From Simmondsia chinensis (lineage: Eukaryota > Streptophyta > Magnoliopsida > Caryophyllales > Simmondsiaceae): DNA of 64,000 bases. Shown in pieces: positions 23,601-33,718 of this stretch (position 1 is the first letter of the stretch; each line of letters opens with the position of its first letter). The DNA lies in the NCBI GenBank assembly GCA_018398585.1, contig JAGTTD010000005.1:8115355-8179354 (forward strand), in the 5' to 3' direction. A program made the position numbers and the translations under genes. The notes below the pieces were generated by a model that had not been told where the DNA came from, ran no database searches, and worked only from the letters and a program-made list of their open reading frames with translations.

Positions 23601-23793
23601 GGCTCAACACTCTAGAACAAAGTATATTGAGGTTAGACATCATTTTATTCGTGATCATGTACTTAAGGGAGATGTCATTGTGAAATTTGTTCCCACCAAC
23701 GACCAATTAGCGGACATTTTCACTAAACCTCTAAGTGAAGAAATCTTTTGCAATATTAGAAGTAAAATTGGCATGTGTAATCTATCATCTTGA
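20692..23793 (+). pseudogene. Sirevirus pol polyprotein (protease, integrase, reverse transcriptase, RNase H)
   Basis: One frame runs the whole length with only two stops, TAA at 22117-22119 and TGA at 23263-23265. Protease has WYLDSGCSRHMTGD near residue 12. The integrase zinc region has WHRRFGYAS, and the core runs from HIDLFGP near residue 203 through VRSDHGREF near 267 to QNGVVERKNR near 301, so all three acidic residues are present. Reverse transcriptase has [30 protein letters not shown] and YVDDI at 22846-22860. RNase H has STAEAEYVA, CDNTSAICLTKN and QLADIFTKPLSEE. It is the best-preserved pol here, but the two stops should prevent a full product. Confidence 0.92.
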
Positions 23794-23819
23794 CCTTGAT
23801 TGCATACATAAGTGATTTG

Positions 23820-24522
23820 CATTTTCTATTGAGTTTTAATACTCATCATAAAAGAGCTCCAATGGACCAAGTATTCTTATCCAATTTATGGATATAGGAA
23901 CTTGAACCAATTTTTTTTTATTTAAAAAAAAAAGGGGTAACGCACACACAGAGAAACAGAGCACCGCTCTGTCTTCTGTGTGTCGACACACAAAATATGT
24001 GTGTCAACACACAGAGCAGCAGTACCACTGCTCTGTATTTGTGTGTCGACACACAAGGAAGAAATTTACAGACCCTTTTTTCTACTTCTTCTTCCTTTCT
24101 TTATCTCACCCTCTCTCTCACTCTCTCTCACTCAAACCCTAATCCTTTTCTTTCAAAATCTCACCAAAATCACCATTTTTCTTTCAATTACCTCTAAATA
24201 ATTACTTAAAATCAAGTTTCTAACTACTTTTTAACATCAAAACCTAAGCATTTTGTCAAAAACTCATTCTGTTCACAAACCCTAACATAAAACCGAACCT
24301 CAACAAAATTTTCTCAAGTTCGTCTATTTTTCTTCACTTTTCTTGCTCCAAATACTCTATTTTCACTACCATTACGTCCTTCTTTAACAAAAATCAAACT
24401 TTTTCTAACACAAAACCGAACCTCCGAATTTTTTTTCGATTTTTCGTCCTTTTTCTCCATAAAAAACCCTAACCTCAGAATTTTTTCGATTTTCTTCCAA
24501 ATCTCATCAACGTTATTCCTCA
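23820..24522 (+). promoter_or_regulatory. Intergenic leader upstream of the env-position frame, promoter-like
   Basis: Between pol and the third frame lie three GTCGAC-type palindromes (23977-23992, about 23998-24013 with TCAACA, 24040-24055), a CT-rich microsatellite (about 24110-24134) and three AAACCCTAA telo-box sequences (24134-24142, 24277-24285, 24464-24472). A long pyrimidine-rich leader with repeated aaaaccgaacct phrases follows. CT tracts plus AAACCCTAA are common in plant promoters and 5' UTRs. The palindromes are the same as in the LTR U3. No TATA box is evident. Confidence 0.4.
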
Positions 24523-25650
24523 ATGGGACGTAAAACAGCTGCCAAGAAGAGATCTGCACAGACTGAAGGGGCTTCTTCTTCTCGGGGCCCTAGCTCGGTA
24601 AATTCCTCTAACCACTTCCTCAAAAAGGAGGTATTATTCGGTAGATTCGTTGACTGGACTTGGATTAGGACTCATAACTTGGGAGAATTATTCTCTTTGT
24701 TTGAAGGAGTAAGTTGGACTGAAATTTGTTCTATAAAGGAACTGGTATATTCGGAGTTAGTAAGAAAATTTTATTTCAACTTAAACATTTCTAAAACTAC
24801 TCCTTTTGAACTATCCTCTATAATTTCAGGTCAAGGAATCAAAATTATTGCTGATTATATCAATGATTTACTTGGCTTTGATTTTAGTATAGAGGATGAA
24901 TTTAATTTTCCTCAAGAACTCCACCAATTCCTGCTCCCTGAATCTCGGCGACACTCCTTACTTCATCGTGTTTGGGGTGAAATACCACTCTCCAACCCAT
25001 CAAGGCCTAACTCCAATGATTTAGGAGTGGTTCTTAAGCTAGCACATAAAACCATTTGTATGAACATCACTCCTAGGTCGGGTGGCTTTGACTCAGTCTC
25101 TAATTTACATCTATTTTTGCTATCTAGACTCCTCAAAGGAAAAAAAATAAATTTAGGGGATTTAGTCTTAAAATTTATGTACCACATTCACACTAGAAAG
25201 ACTAATCTCGCATATGAAATGCTTCTTACCCGCATTTTTCGACAATGTTTAACACGCTCATCTTTTCAAAACCCCATTCCCTATCAAGATGACTCTATAG
25301 AGACATCCTTGAAGAAAATGGGCTTCGAATTTTGAAACAACGAATGGGTAAAGAAGCAACGAGGAGCTAGAAGGGTAGAAATAGAAGAGGAAATAAGAGC
25401 CGAGGACGAAGAAGAAGGGAATTTTGATGAAGGGGGAAATGGGGATAACGAGCTAGAATCTCAGCCCGGACCTCAAAAACGAAGGAGTTTAGATGAAAGA
25501 CTTACTTTTGTGGAAGGTCACCTAACTTCCTTACAAGAAAGTCAGTCTTCGCTACACTCTCAATTTGAAGAGTTCCGCCCAGAAAATCACTCTACACTGC
25601 AAAAATTGTTTGATTTTTTGTCTTGTAGACTTCGACCCCCTACCCCTTAG
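24523..25650 (+). pseudogene. Env-position reading frame of the Sirevirus, one internal stop
   Basis: The frame opens at ATG 24523 and runs 270 codons to TGA 25333-25335, then continues in the same frame to TAG 25648-25650. The N-terminal part begins MGRKTAAKKRSAQTEGASSS, basic and Ser-rich. The middle, with IKELVYSELVRKFYFNLN and ISGQGIKIIADYINDLLGFD, resembles the putative plant transposon protein domain found in many plant repeats. The part after the stop is acidic (a Glu-rich tract near 25377-25420), then has a heptad-like LDERLTFVEGHLTSLQES stretch suggesting a coiled coil. I see no signal peptide or clear transmembrane helix, so calling it envelope rests on position only. Confidence 0.65.
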
Positions 25651-25831
25651 TTTGTTTTTTTTTCTCTCTCTTTTTTTCCCTATTTTCACAAACTTGGAGC
25701 CACATTTTTCCATATTGTACAATCATGTTTAATCTTATACACTTTATGGATGTTCTTCTTTATTCTTCTTGTGTGCATTAATGTTCTAATTGTCATATTC
25801 TCTCTCTCCCCTTGTGCTTTTTGTTGATGAC

Positions 25832-25845
25832 AAAGGGGGAGAAAA
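25832..25845 (+). promoter_or_regulatory. Sirevirus polypurine tract 1
   Basis: aaagggggagaaaa lies after the env-position frame; one of three tracts before the 3' LTR. Confidence 0.7.
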
Positions 25846-25964
25846 ATTGGTGTACTAATATATAGTATTCATGCTACTTATGTATGTGTTTGGTTGATTG
25901 AGAAATGTCGAAAGTAATGATAATGTTAATGTACCGAATGTATGATTCCTAAAATGCATCAACT

Positions 25965-25974
25965 TAGGGGGAGC
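25965..25974 (+). promoter_or_regulatory. Sirevirus polypurine tract 2
   Basis: The core agggggagca lies between tracts 1 and 3. The spacing of repeated tracts is typical of the lineage. Confidence 0.6.
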
Positions 25975-26118
25975 AATTGCGTTTGAATATTAATCATGAT
26001 ATACATTGCTCCATGAGTTTATAGTCATGTGTATGCTTCAATGTGTGATGTTTTTATGGTGATATCTATGCCTTAACCTCCACATTTCCAAGGGAAAACA
26101 CCAAATGTTTGTCATCAT

Positions 26119-26133
26119 CAAAAAGGGGGAGAT
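26119..26133 (+). promoter_or_regulatory. Sirevirus polypurine tract 3, adjacent to the 3' LTR
   Basis: caaaaagggggagat directly precedes TGTTGG of the 3' LTR, so this is the likely plus-strand primer. The preceding gtcatcatc mirrors ttttgatgat at the left end of the LTR. Confidence 0.85.
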
Positions 26134-27620
26134 TGTTGGCTCTAAAGCCAATATCATTGTAATTTTGATGATAACAAGCATTTAGTGAGTCATGTGATTT
26201 AAATTGTTCTAATCTTATTTTTAAGTGACTTATAAGAAAGCTAGGCACATCAAAGATTAATCATGGATACGAAGCTTTCCAAAAGATGATAAATCAAGAG
26301 GAAAAGAGATAAAATCTGAAGAGAAGATTTATCCAGATTGAAGAGAATGTGATCCGAGTCCGAGCATCTTAAAGTCATTTATTTTTATTGTCTAGGACTT
26401 AGGATCGGGATATATCAATTGAGTCCAAGTCTCAATATTGATATGTGATGCTCTTACAAAATGTTTTTGGAAAATATTTTTGGAAGTTGATTTATCAAAT
26501 TTTATTTGAAAAATATTCAAGTTAAAATTAAACCAATCTAATTTATCATTTAAAATATTTTTTTAAGATTGGTACTTTGAAAAGTATGATCAAATCAAAT
26601 AAAGATAAAATTTTAATGGGTGTTGATTTAGCTTGATTTATGAAACTAATTATTTTTATAATCAAGTAAAGTGGAAAATAAATTCAAAAATTTGAACAAA
26701 TATAGTAATCAATCAATCAATTTTTAACTTAGGAAATGCAATAAAATTATCCCACCAATCAAACAAATTGATCAAAACGTGTAAATGCACCCGGGTAGGC
26801 TGAGTGTCGACACATAGGCGGTATGTGTTGACACACAGACTTACAGTAGCCACAAAGAGCTGCTGTGTGTCGACACACAGACTGAAAAAGCTCAAAACAG
26901 CTACTTTCGACTTGATTTCTTTCCAAAACCTTTTTCTAATTTTTTGAACGTCTTAATGGCCCTCATTTGCCTATAAATAGGGCTTGAATGTTTTGGTTAA
27001 AATCATCCAATACTCTCTAGCATTCTTTGATAAAAAGTTCTCTTATATACTTGCGCTTTAAAGGTTTGTTTTTTAAGCTTTGTTTAAAATTTTTATTAGA
27101 GCATCACTTGTTCTCTTATTGTTGATCTTTGAGCTTTATTGGCATATCCTTAGCTTTGGCTAAGCTTGATCAAGTGTCAATTCACTCTTGAAAGAGTGAA
27201 GAATTTGAGTGCTTTAATTCCTTCATTATATTATTCAAATTTATTTCATTGTAAAGGTTGGATCCTGAACCTCCTGTTTATAAAAGGATCAGTTGTAAAA
27301 GGTTGGTCTTGAGCCTACGTACAAAAACACCGGTTGTAAAGGTTGGATCCTGAGCCTGTTCTTAAAAAGGATCATCGAGCTTAATTAAAGGCTCAAGTGA
27401 CTAAGAGTAGTCACTTGAGAAGTGGGCTAGCTTCCAGTTTGGAAGTGAACCACTATAAAAATCATTGTGCATCTCGTTTATTTTTGTCTTTGTCTGTTTC
27501 ATTTAAGATTTATTGTTTTGTTTTTAATTGAATTTTTTGGCTCATATCTTTAATTTTTTATTTATCACTAAAGAACCTAATTCACCCCCCCCCCCTCTTA
27601 GGTTGCCATTTGGACCTTCA
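26134..27620 (+). mobile_element. Sirevirus 3' LTR
   Basis: It is closely similar to 17354-18860. It lacks one palindrome unit: three remain, at 26804-26814, 26822-26837 and 26864-26879. The second of these has TTGACA where the 5' LTR has TCGACA. Confidence 0.92.
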
Positions 27621-27643
27621 AATATCTCTATAGTTTTACAATA
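27621..27643 (+). mobile_element. Copia A 3' LTR, right part
   Basis: The bases aatatctctatagttttaca complete the LTR interrupted at 17353. The last bases read acaata where the 5' LTR has acaaca, so the terminal CA appears mutated. AATAT at 17349-17353 and 27621-27625 is the target duplication of the inserted Sirevirus. Confidence 0.85.
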
Positions 27644-29557
27644 AAAAAATAAATTTTATTATTTATTTTTTTCTTTTCTGTAATTTTAAAAAAAACAGAA
27701 AGAGAAAAGAAAAATTAAAAAATGGAAGAGAAAAGAAAATATGGAACAAAAAAATTTGAAAAAAAAAAGTCGCAATAAAATCCAAAATGTTCAAAACAAA
27801 ATTAAAACATTTTTCGATATTCTTTTTAGAACTACGTTAACCTGATCCCAGAAAGGGTATGCAGGAAACACAATATAAAAAACTGGTATGCAGGAAACAC
27901 AATATAAAAAAATGAGTACAGTTACAAAAATTTAAAAAAATATCGATTTGGAAAATTCGATGTTCTTTTTTAAGAACTAAGTTAACTTGATCCCGAAAAG
28001 GGTACGTAGGAAACCCAAAATAAAAAGTTGGGTGCGGTTACAAATATTAAAAGTCAATTTGAAAATTTTGATATTCTATTTCTTTAGAACTATGTTGACT
28101 TGATCCCAAAAAGGGTACGTAGAAAACCCGAAATAAAATGGCGGGTGCAGTCACAATTAAATATATCAAACATGAAATATCGAACTCAAATGGTTCAAAA
28201 AAAAAAAGAGGAAAAAATATACAACTTGGACAGAATATGCTTTAATTAGCTAAACCGGATCCAACACCTCTAAATTAAATCCAAAATAAAGCTGAACTAC
28301 GAATGGCTAGATCCCTTAAAGGGTACGTAGGCAACCAAGTTCAGGTGCAGCTCAAATAATAGAATAAATTCTTTTTTTTTTTTTTCTCTCGTGAGATTAA
28401 TATTAAGTCAACATCCCAATTAGTTGACTCGACTCGATTTGACTCAGACAACCTAAACCAAATGACTTCTGCGTCCAACCCAAAACAAAATACCTCTAAT
28501 GCCCGGTCCAAACTTAAAACAACTTCCATGTCGAGACCTAAATTTAAAAGGACTCCCATGTCAAACCTAAACCCAAATTAAATTTCATTTGTGCCCAAAT
28601 ATAAATTTACTGTTATCGAGCTCAAACTCAAATTTAAAATAATTAAACCTCAAATTGACTTCCATGTCACACTAAAACCTCAATACGACTTCCATGTCAT
28701 ACTTAAACCCTATTTTATGCCAAATTAAAATACAAAAAGAGCTTCTATGCCAAATTTAAACTCAAAACCAAAGTCTTAAGCCAAACTAACTCCCATTTCA
28801 AGACCAAATCAAAGTAAATCCTACGTCAATTCCAAATCCTAAATGCCAAACCTAAGTCAAGATGTCCTCCAAATTAAATTCAAATTTAAATGACGTTTCT
28901 TTCAATTTTAAGCCCGGGTCAAACCCTAAATCCAAATTAATTCCAGATAAATTCCATGTCAAACTCCAATTCAAATAAATTTCAAGTCAAATCCCAATAA
29001 AAAAAAATGACTTCCCGATCAAACTGATACTCGAGACTACTTTCAAGCCAAATAAACAGAGATTGCTTCCAAATCCAAACCAAATTATTTCTCGACCAAA
29101 CCAAAATCCAAATTTTCAAACCAAGTCCAAATTCCCAAGTCCAAGCTAAACCAAAACCAAATCAAGTTCAACATAATTTCCAAGTCAAACCTAAACCCAA
29201 GCTAAACTCCATTCTAATTCAAACCTAAATCCAAAATACCTTTTGAGTCAAACTTAAGTACAAATTACTCCTAAGCCGAGACTAAACCCAAATAACCTTC
29301 AAATTGAATCTTTCAAAATACAAATAAACCTCAAACGTCTCTTGTGGACTTAAACCAATTAATGGTCTAGTCACCTAGTCGATTGATTAAAACCCAAATA
29401 TACCATCAATGGGAATCAAAGGGTATTCTCCCAAGGAAGATGTAATTAAGGGTGTACATCACCTTAAATAGGGTCGTTTTCCAAATTAATAAAACCTATG
29501 TACACCTTGTAAATAGGAAAATTCATGTTTTGTAAATTTCACATTTTTGCACCAACA
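27644..29557 (-). mobile_element. LTR-like segment with degenerate internal repeats, probably Ty3/gypsy (Tat/Ogre-like), partial
   Basis: On the minus strand it begins TGTTGGTGCAAAAATG at 29557, exactly where the copia F gag is interrupted. From 27830 to 28360 it holds four degenerate units of roughly 120-200 bp, each containing a tgatccc-aaagggtacgtaggaaaccc phrase and a ggtgcagttacaa phrase. Such tacgtaggcaacc phrases are familiar from LTRs of Tat/Ogre gypsy elements. From 28440 to 29340 the plus strand is strikingly poor in G. No open frame is present. The family assignment is tentative. Confidence 0.4.
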
Positions 29558-30073
29558 CAAAGATGAAACAATTGAGGTATCGTCAATGTTCATATTGTGT
29601 TGTTTAAACTTGTTCAATATTCTCTCTATTTCATGGAATTGTTCTATAACAAGACGATTATCAACTATTTTGTAATTGTTAAATTGACTAACTAAAAATT
29701 TGTTACTTGTTGCGTCTTCCGCCAGGTATTGTGATTCAAGTGCGTCCCAAAGTTCCTTGGCGGTAGGAATGTTGGAGTAGATTTCAAACAGGCATCAGTC
29801 ATGCCATTGAAGATATGTCCCCTACATATTTAGTCGTCGTTCTCCCACTTCAAGCGGGATCGTTGTTTGGCCAGAGTCTCTTCCTCTTCAGTTTGAGGGT
29901 CAAGAATTGGTATATTCGGGACATACACAATGTTCAGAGTTATTATCAGAAAATGCAACTTCCTATGCCAGTGTCGGAAGTTGCCACCATCAAACCGGTC
30001 CAATTTCACAAAGTTAGCTATCATTTCTCGCAATGAGGACGCGATCTCAAACAAGAAAAATAAGTCTTAAGAT
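29558..30073 (-). pseudogene. Copia F gag fragment (minus strand)
   Basis: Reading leftward from 30054 gives DRFDGGNFRHWHRKLHFLII, then VPNIPILDP, and after a stop at 29830-29832 a segment resembling CRGHIFNGMTDA. Later frame-shifted pieces correspond to the middle of a copia gag. This is the DUF4219/UBN2-type N-terminus of plant copia. The frame is cut at 29557 by the adjoining LTR-like segment, so pol is absent. The primer position 30058-30072 lies between this gag and the LTR. Confidence 0.75.
30058..30072 (-). promoter_or_regulatory. Copia F primer-binding position, 15-base self-complement of its LTR
   Basis: On the minus strand the bases after the LTR end read TCTTAAGACTTATTT. The LTR itself contains the exact reverse complement, AAATAAGTCTTAAGA, at 30141-30155 (minus strand). 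All 15 bases match. No TGG-type tRNA primer site is present. Confidence 0.55.
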
Positions 30074-30882
30074 TGTTGGAATATTTCTTCACAAACAGGT
30101 AATCGAATGACCTCAGGTGTCGAGGTGTGGTAATCACTTTTCTTAAGACTTATTTCAAGTATAGTAAAATATTCCCAGAGATACAATGACAACCAAAACA
30201 ATAGAGTGAGACACTATGTAGGGAGGAAGAAAAAGTGATGAATATGAGAATGAACTTTCAAAGATTTCACAAGAACAACAACAAGACTTTTACAATCTTT
30301 CTCTTTTCAGTTACACTCTTTTCATATATGTCTCCAAGGACTAAAGGGGTGTTATATATGGTAGAAGTGGAGAGAAGACGTCCCAAAAAACCCCAAAACC
30401 AACCGCCAAAAACCGCCCCAAGTAACCGTCAAAACTGTCCTGTGTGTCGACACACAGTTCGACACTCACGTTACTGTAACTCTGTGTGTTGAAGTGAGTG
30501 TTGACACTCACTTCAACACACACCTTTCTATAAGACTGTGTGTTGACACACAGCAGCCTTGGGTTTGTGTGTCAACACACGGTGCCTGTGTGTCGACACA
30601 CACACTCATACAAGTCGAAAACACTTCGATTAAATATGGAACACTTCTCAAACACTTTATTAATTACACTCATTTTGAAAATACATCAACACTGGGCCTT
30701 TTAGGCCCACGACACACGAAGTAAAAACATACAAGGTCCACATATAAGCCCAAGTGAGGTTCTATCCTAAAACCAATTGGCAATAGATGGAGTAACCCAC
30801 TAGACTTATAAATTGATCTCTTTACTCTCACAACTCCAATGTGGGATTCTACTACAAAGACTTAAATGTGAAGTTCTCAACA
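30074..30882 (-). mobile_element. Copia F 5' LTR (about 809 bp, minus strand)
   Basis: On the minus strand it runs from TGTTGAGAAC (30882) to TATTCCAACA (30074). U3 holds four GTCGAC-type palindromes or near copies (30441-30456, 30537-30552, 30566-30580, 30587-30602). A 40-bp near-perfect palindrome lies at 30483-30522. Further on are TTTTGGGACGTCTT (minus, near 30390), a TATATAA box near 30350, and the R/U5 part. The promoter block and self-complementary segment resemble those of the LTR at 10477-11079. Confidence 0.8.
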
Positions 30883-31299
30883 ATTATATTAAAGGATCAA
30901 CTATTCCAAAAGCTTAAGTTAATGGGTGAAGATTCAGAAATGGTTTTATACTCTAGCAGCTACGCACAAGCAAGTTACCATATGAGCAGAAAATGGGTGC
31001 AAAGACGACAATCAGTATCACGAATTTATACTTCACCTTCTTATGCCTCTCTAATAGCATTAGTAGTATGAAGTTTGACTAAAAGGAAGTAGTCACATGT
31101 TTCCATCAGGGACATGAACAAATTGTCATTAAGCCCCAAAAAACAAGGATTTTTAGAGTAGATTTAGTTCAGCTTATTTATTTTTATGAGTCTGTTCATT
31201 TAAGATTTTATCTTTTTACGATAAAGATCTTGGTTGTGCAGAGTAAAAATATTTTATACTCTGAATTACGTATATAATTTATAATAATTAAGTTATAGA
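30883..31299. other. Unassigned spacer
   Basis: A+T-rich sequence between copia F and the Mutator-like element. A short plus-strand frame across 30841-31071 has no recognisable motif. I see no other structure. Confidence 0.5.
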
Positions 31300-33718
31300 T
31301 CAAGGAATGCCAAGTAGTTGCCGCTTTTTGCATGTACAAGTTTTCTTTTTAAGATGAACAGTTTGTCGGTGGTTACCTTTACCTTCATCCCTGTTACCTT
31401 GGCCAATGGTAACTTCAAAGATGCCTCGATTATAATCAAATGCACGCACTGTGTGGTATTGACTCTTCAATTTATTTCTCTCTAAAATCACATCGATTTT
31501 TCGACAACAAGTTTTTCATTCGGAAAGGAGTTCCCCCGCAATGCCATGCCTCTACACAAACCATTTGTTTGAGCGGTAGAAAGTTAACTCCACGATAGCC
31601 GCGACAGGTAAGTTTCGAGCTCCCTTAAGCACATTATTGAATACTTCGGACACGTTTGTAGTCATGATCCCATAGTGTTTCCTTTTATCGTGAGTTAAAG
31701 CCCACTTGCGAAGAAGGATTTCTCCTAAATATTAGCATTGTCCGAGTGAGTAGGCAACGTCTACCAAGCAAAACTTTTTTGAAGAGGCTGGGCTGGTTCC
31801 TTTTTGGTGTGGGTTCATGTTAGCTATTCGTTCGAATGTATAGGTAAACTTCCTAGGTTGTGCTTGCAGAGCAGCATGTTTCATGAGAGTTTTCAAGGTT
31901 TTATCATGAAACATACTATTCACGTTGGATGCTAAATGATGCATGCAAATTCCTCGGTGCACACGACGCTCAGCCCAGTCACTCTCTCCATTCATAATTC
32001 TGGCATGGCAATCAAAGACAAAGAAAACTTCGCATTCCCTTGTAACACATCTTTTTAAATTATACATGAACCTGTACTAATTGTCGCTGTTTTCCTTCTC
32101 AATAAGTGAAAACGCTAAGGGATATACTTGGTTGTTTGCGTCACTTCCGACAGCTATTAATAATGTGCCCTTGTACTTGCCGCACAAATGCGTTCCATCA
32201 ATGGGAATCAGAGGCCTACAGAACTTGAAACCTCTTCTAGCTATCCTGAATCTCCAAAACGCTCTGTCAAAAACTACAACAGAAGGGTTGGATGTTGGAG
32301 TCCACTCCACCCAAGCTTCTGTCCCTTTGTTCGACTATTTTAATGCTTCCAAGTACTGAGGAAGCGTGCCATAGGAATCCTCGTAGGTTTTGAAAATTTC
32401 TGCAATTGCTAGTTGACAAGATAGCCATACAACTTTATATGTGATTTTTTATTTGAAACGATCAAAAACAGCTTGAACAATGGCAACTGGTGTTATTGAT
32501 ACTAGTGTCCTGATGCGATCTTTAGTCTGTTGTACAATGTATTCAGAACCCATTGCATGATGACTGACATTCATGAAACTACTCACACAAGTGTGAGGAC
32601 CTCGATATTTAACTATTGTGAAAAAAGGGTACCGTAAATCCTTCACTATTGCACGTAGTCGCCAAGGACAAGGATTTTTTTCCTTGCACTTTAGTACGAT
32701 AAGCTCTGGATTTGACCAATCCTTCATGTAAAATTGGTTTCTTAAGAAGGAGTATTTTTTGACAGCATACAACAAAGCTTTTTTCTTTTGAACTAAAAGC
32801 AGACCGTAAACTACCCGCGAGGATTAAAGTGAGGATCAAGTTCTGACTCATTAATGCCTTGATCGTCATCAATGTGAGCAAATTTGGGGACAGGAGCATG
32901 CCGACTTACATCATCGTCATCATTAGTTCCTGGCTCTCTTTCTATATCATCAACACGCTCAACATCATCATCACTACTGTCATCTCCATGTTCTGGGTTG
33001 CCATATGCAGTACGTACATATACTTCATCATCAGTGTTATGGCCATGTAAGACATAGTGAAGTACTGGATTAGAATCTGACATAGCTTGCTGTTCACTCC
33101 CACTAGCTTACTCTTGGTGACTGCTAGCATGTGATGTCTCAGCAATTTACACCCTAACAGGGCCCATCCCATGCTCAGATAGAACGCATTCATTGATAGG
33201 AGCACTACCAACAGAGCTCATATCAATAGCATAAGTATACATCATGTGTCGCCAGTGGGGTTGTGGTTGGAACGAAGATAACAATTGTGAAAACGACATA
33301 GAAGAATAATTTGATGGCCATACATATCCTATGTCGTACTAAGAAGGACCAACTTCGTCTTTGACACCACTACCAACATATACCATTTGCAAACCATCCG
33401 AAACAATGTCCACATATAAATGCATCGATTGAACAGAATATGCATTCATGTATGCCCATATATTATTCAATGAATAATCATGAATAAGTTCACTAGTATC
33501 AGGACCATCAGGAGTATGCATACTCATTTTCACTGTCAATCAACCGTTCGTGCAGTTAAGGTTGCAACGTTTAGATATGACATTCAATAAGTCCACAAAA
33601 GCAATTCCTTTCTGACCACAATTGAACGCTTATGACCACCGACGTACTTTAGACGGCTGGACCTTTCTTCAATTGCTCCTCCCCGGTGACATAATAAAAA
33701 GGATTCCATGGATGCCAT
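31300..33718 (-). pseudogene. Mutator-like (MuDR-type) transposase, decayed
   Basis: Read leftward, the possible start is ATG at 33716-33718, followed by a decayed N-terminal region with acidic stretches (DDDDVSRHAPVPKFAHIDDD near 32860-32920). The MuDR DNA-binding domain (32449-32775) contains VLKCKEKNPCPWRLRA and VKYRGPHTCVSS, a zinc-type Cys/His pattern. The MULE catalytic domain (31732-32310) has PIDGTHLCGKYKGTLLIAVG and CMHHLASN, with an in-frame TAG at 32077-32079. The SWIM zinc finger (31300-31491) starts TVHLKKKTCTCKKRQLLGIP but stops before its Cys-x-His half. Several stops make it inactive. No terminal inverted repeats were found. Confidence 0.82.

Larger units (their letters stand above)
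17354..27620 (+). mobile_element. Sirevirus-type Ty1/copia element, full length, nested in copia A
   Basis: The element has two LTRs (17354-18860 and 26134-27620), an initiator-Met primer site, gag with two zinc knuckles and a copia-order pol. It also has a reading frame between pol and the 3' LTR, and three polypurine tracts upstream of the 3' LTR. Large LTRs, an additional frame after pol and multiple polypurine tracts are hallmarks of the Sirevirus lineage. A perfect 5-bp duplication AATAT flanks it. The LTRs differ by scattered substitutions plus one missing palindrome unit, so the insertion is younger than copia A but not new. Confidence 0.92.

Noticed and set aside
32081..32359. Plus-strand frame opposite the MULE domain
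   Set aside because: It is the shadow of the transposase, whose minus-strand frame has the DGTHL and KYKG motifs.
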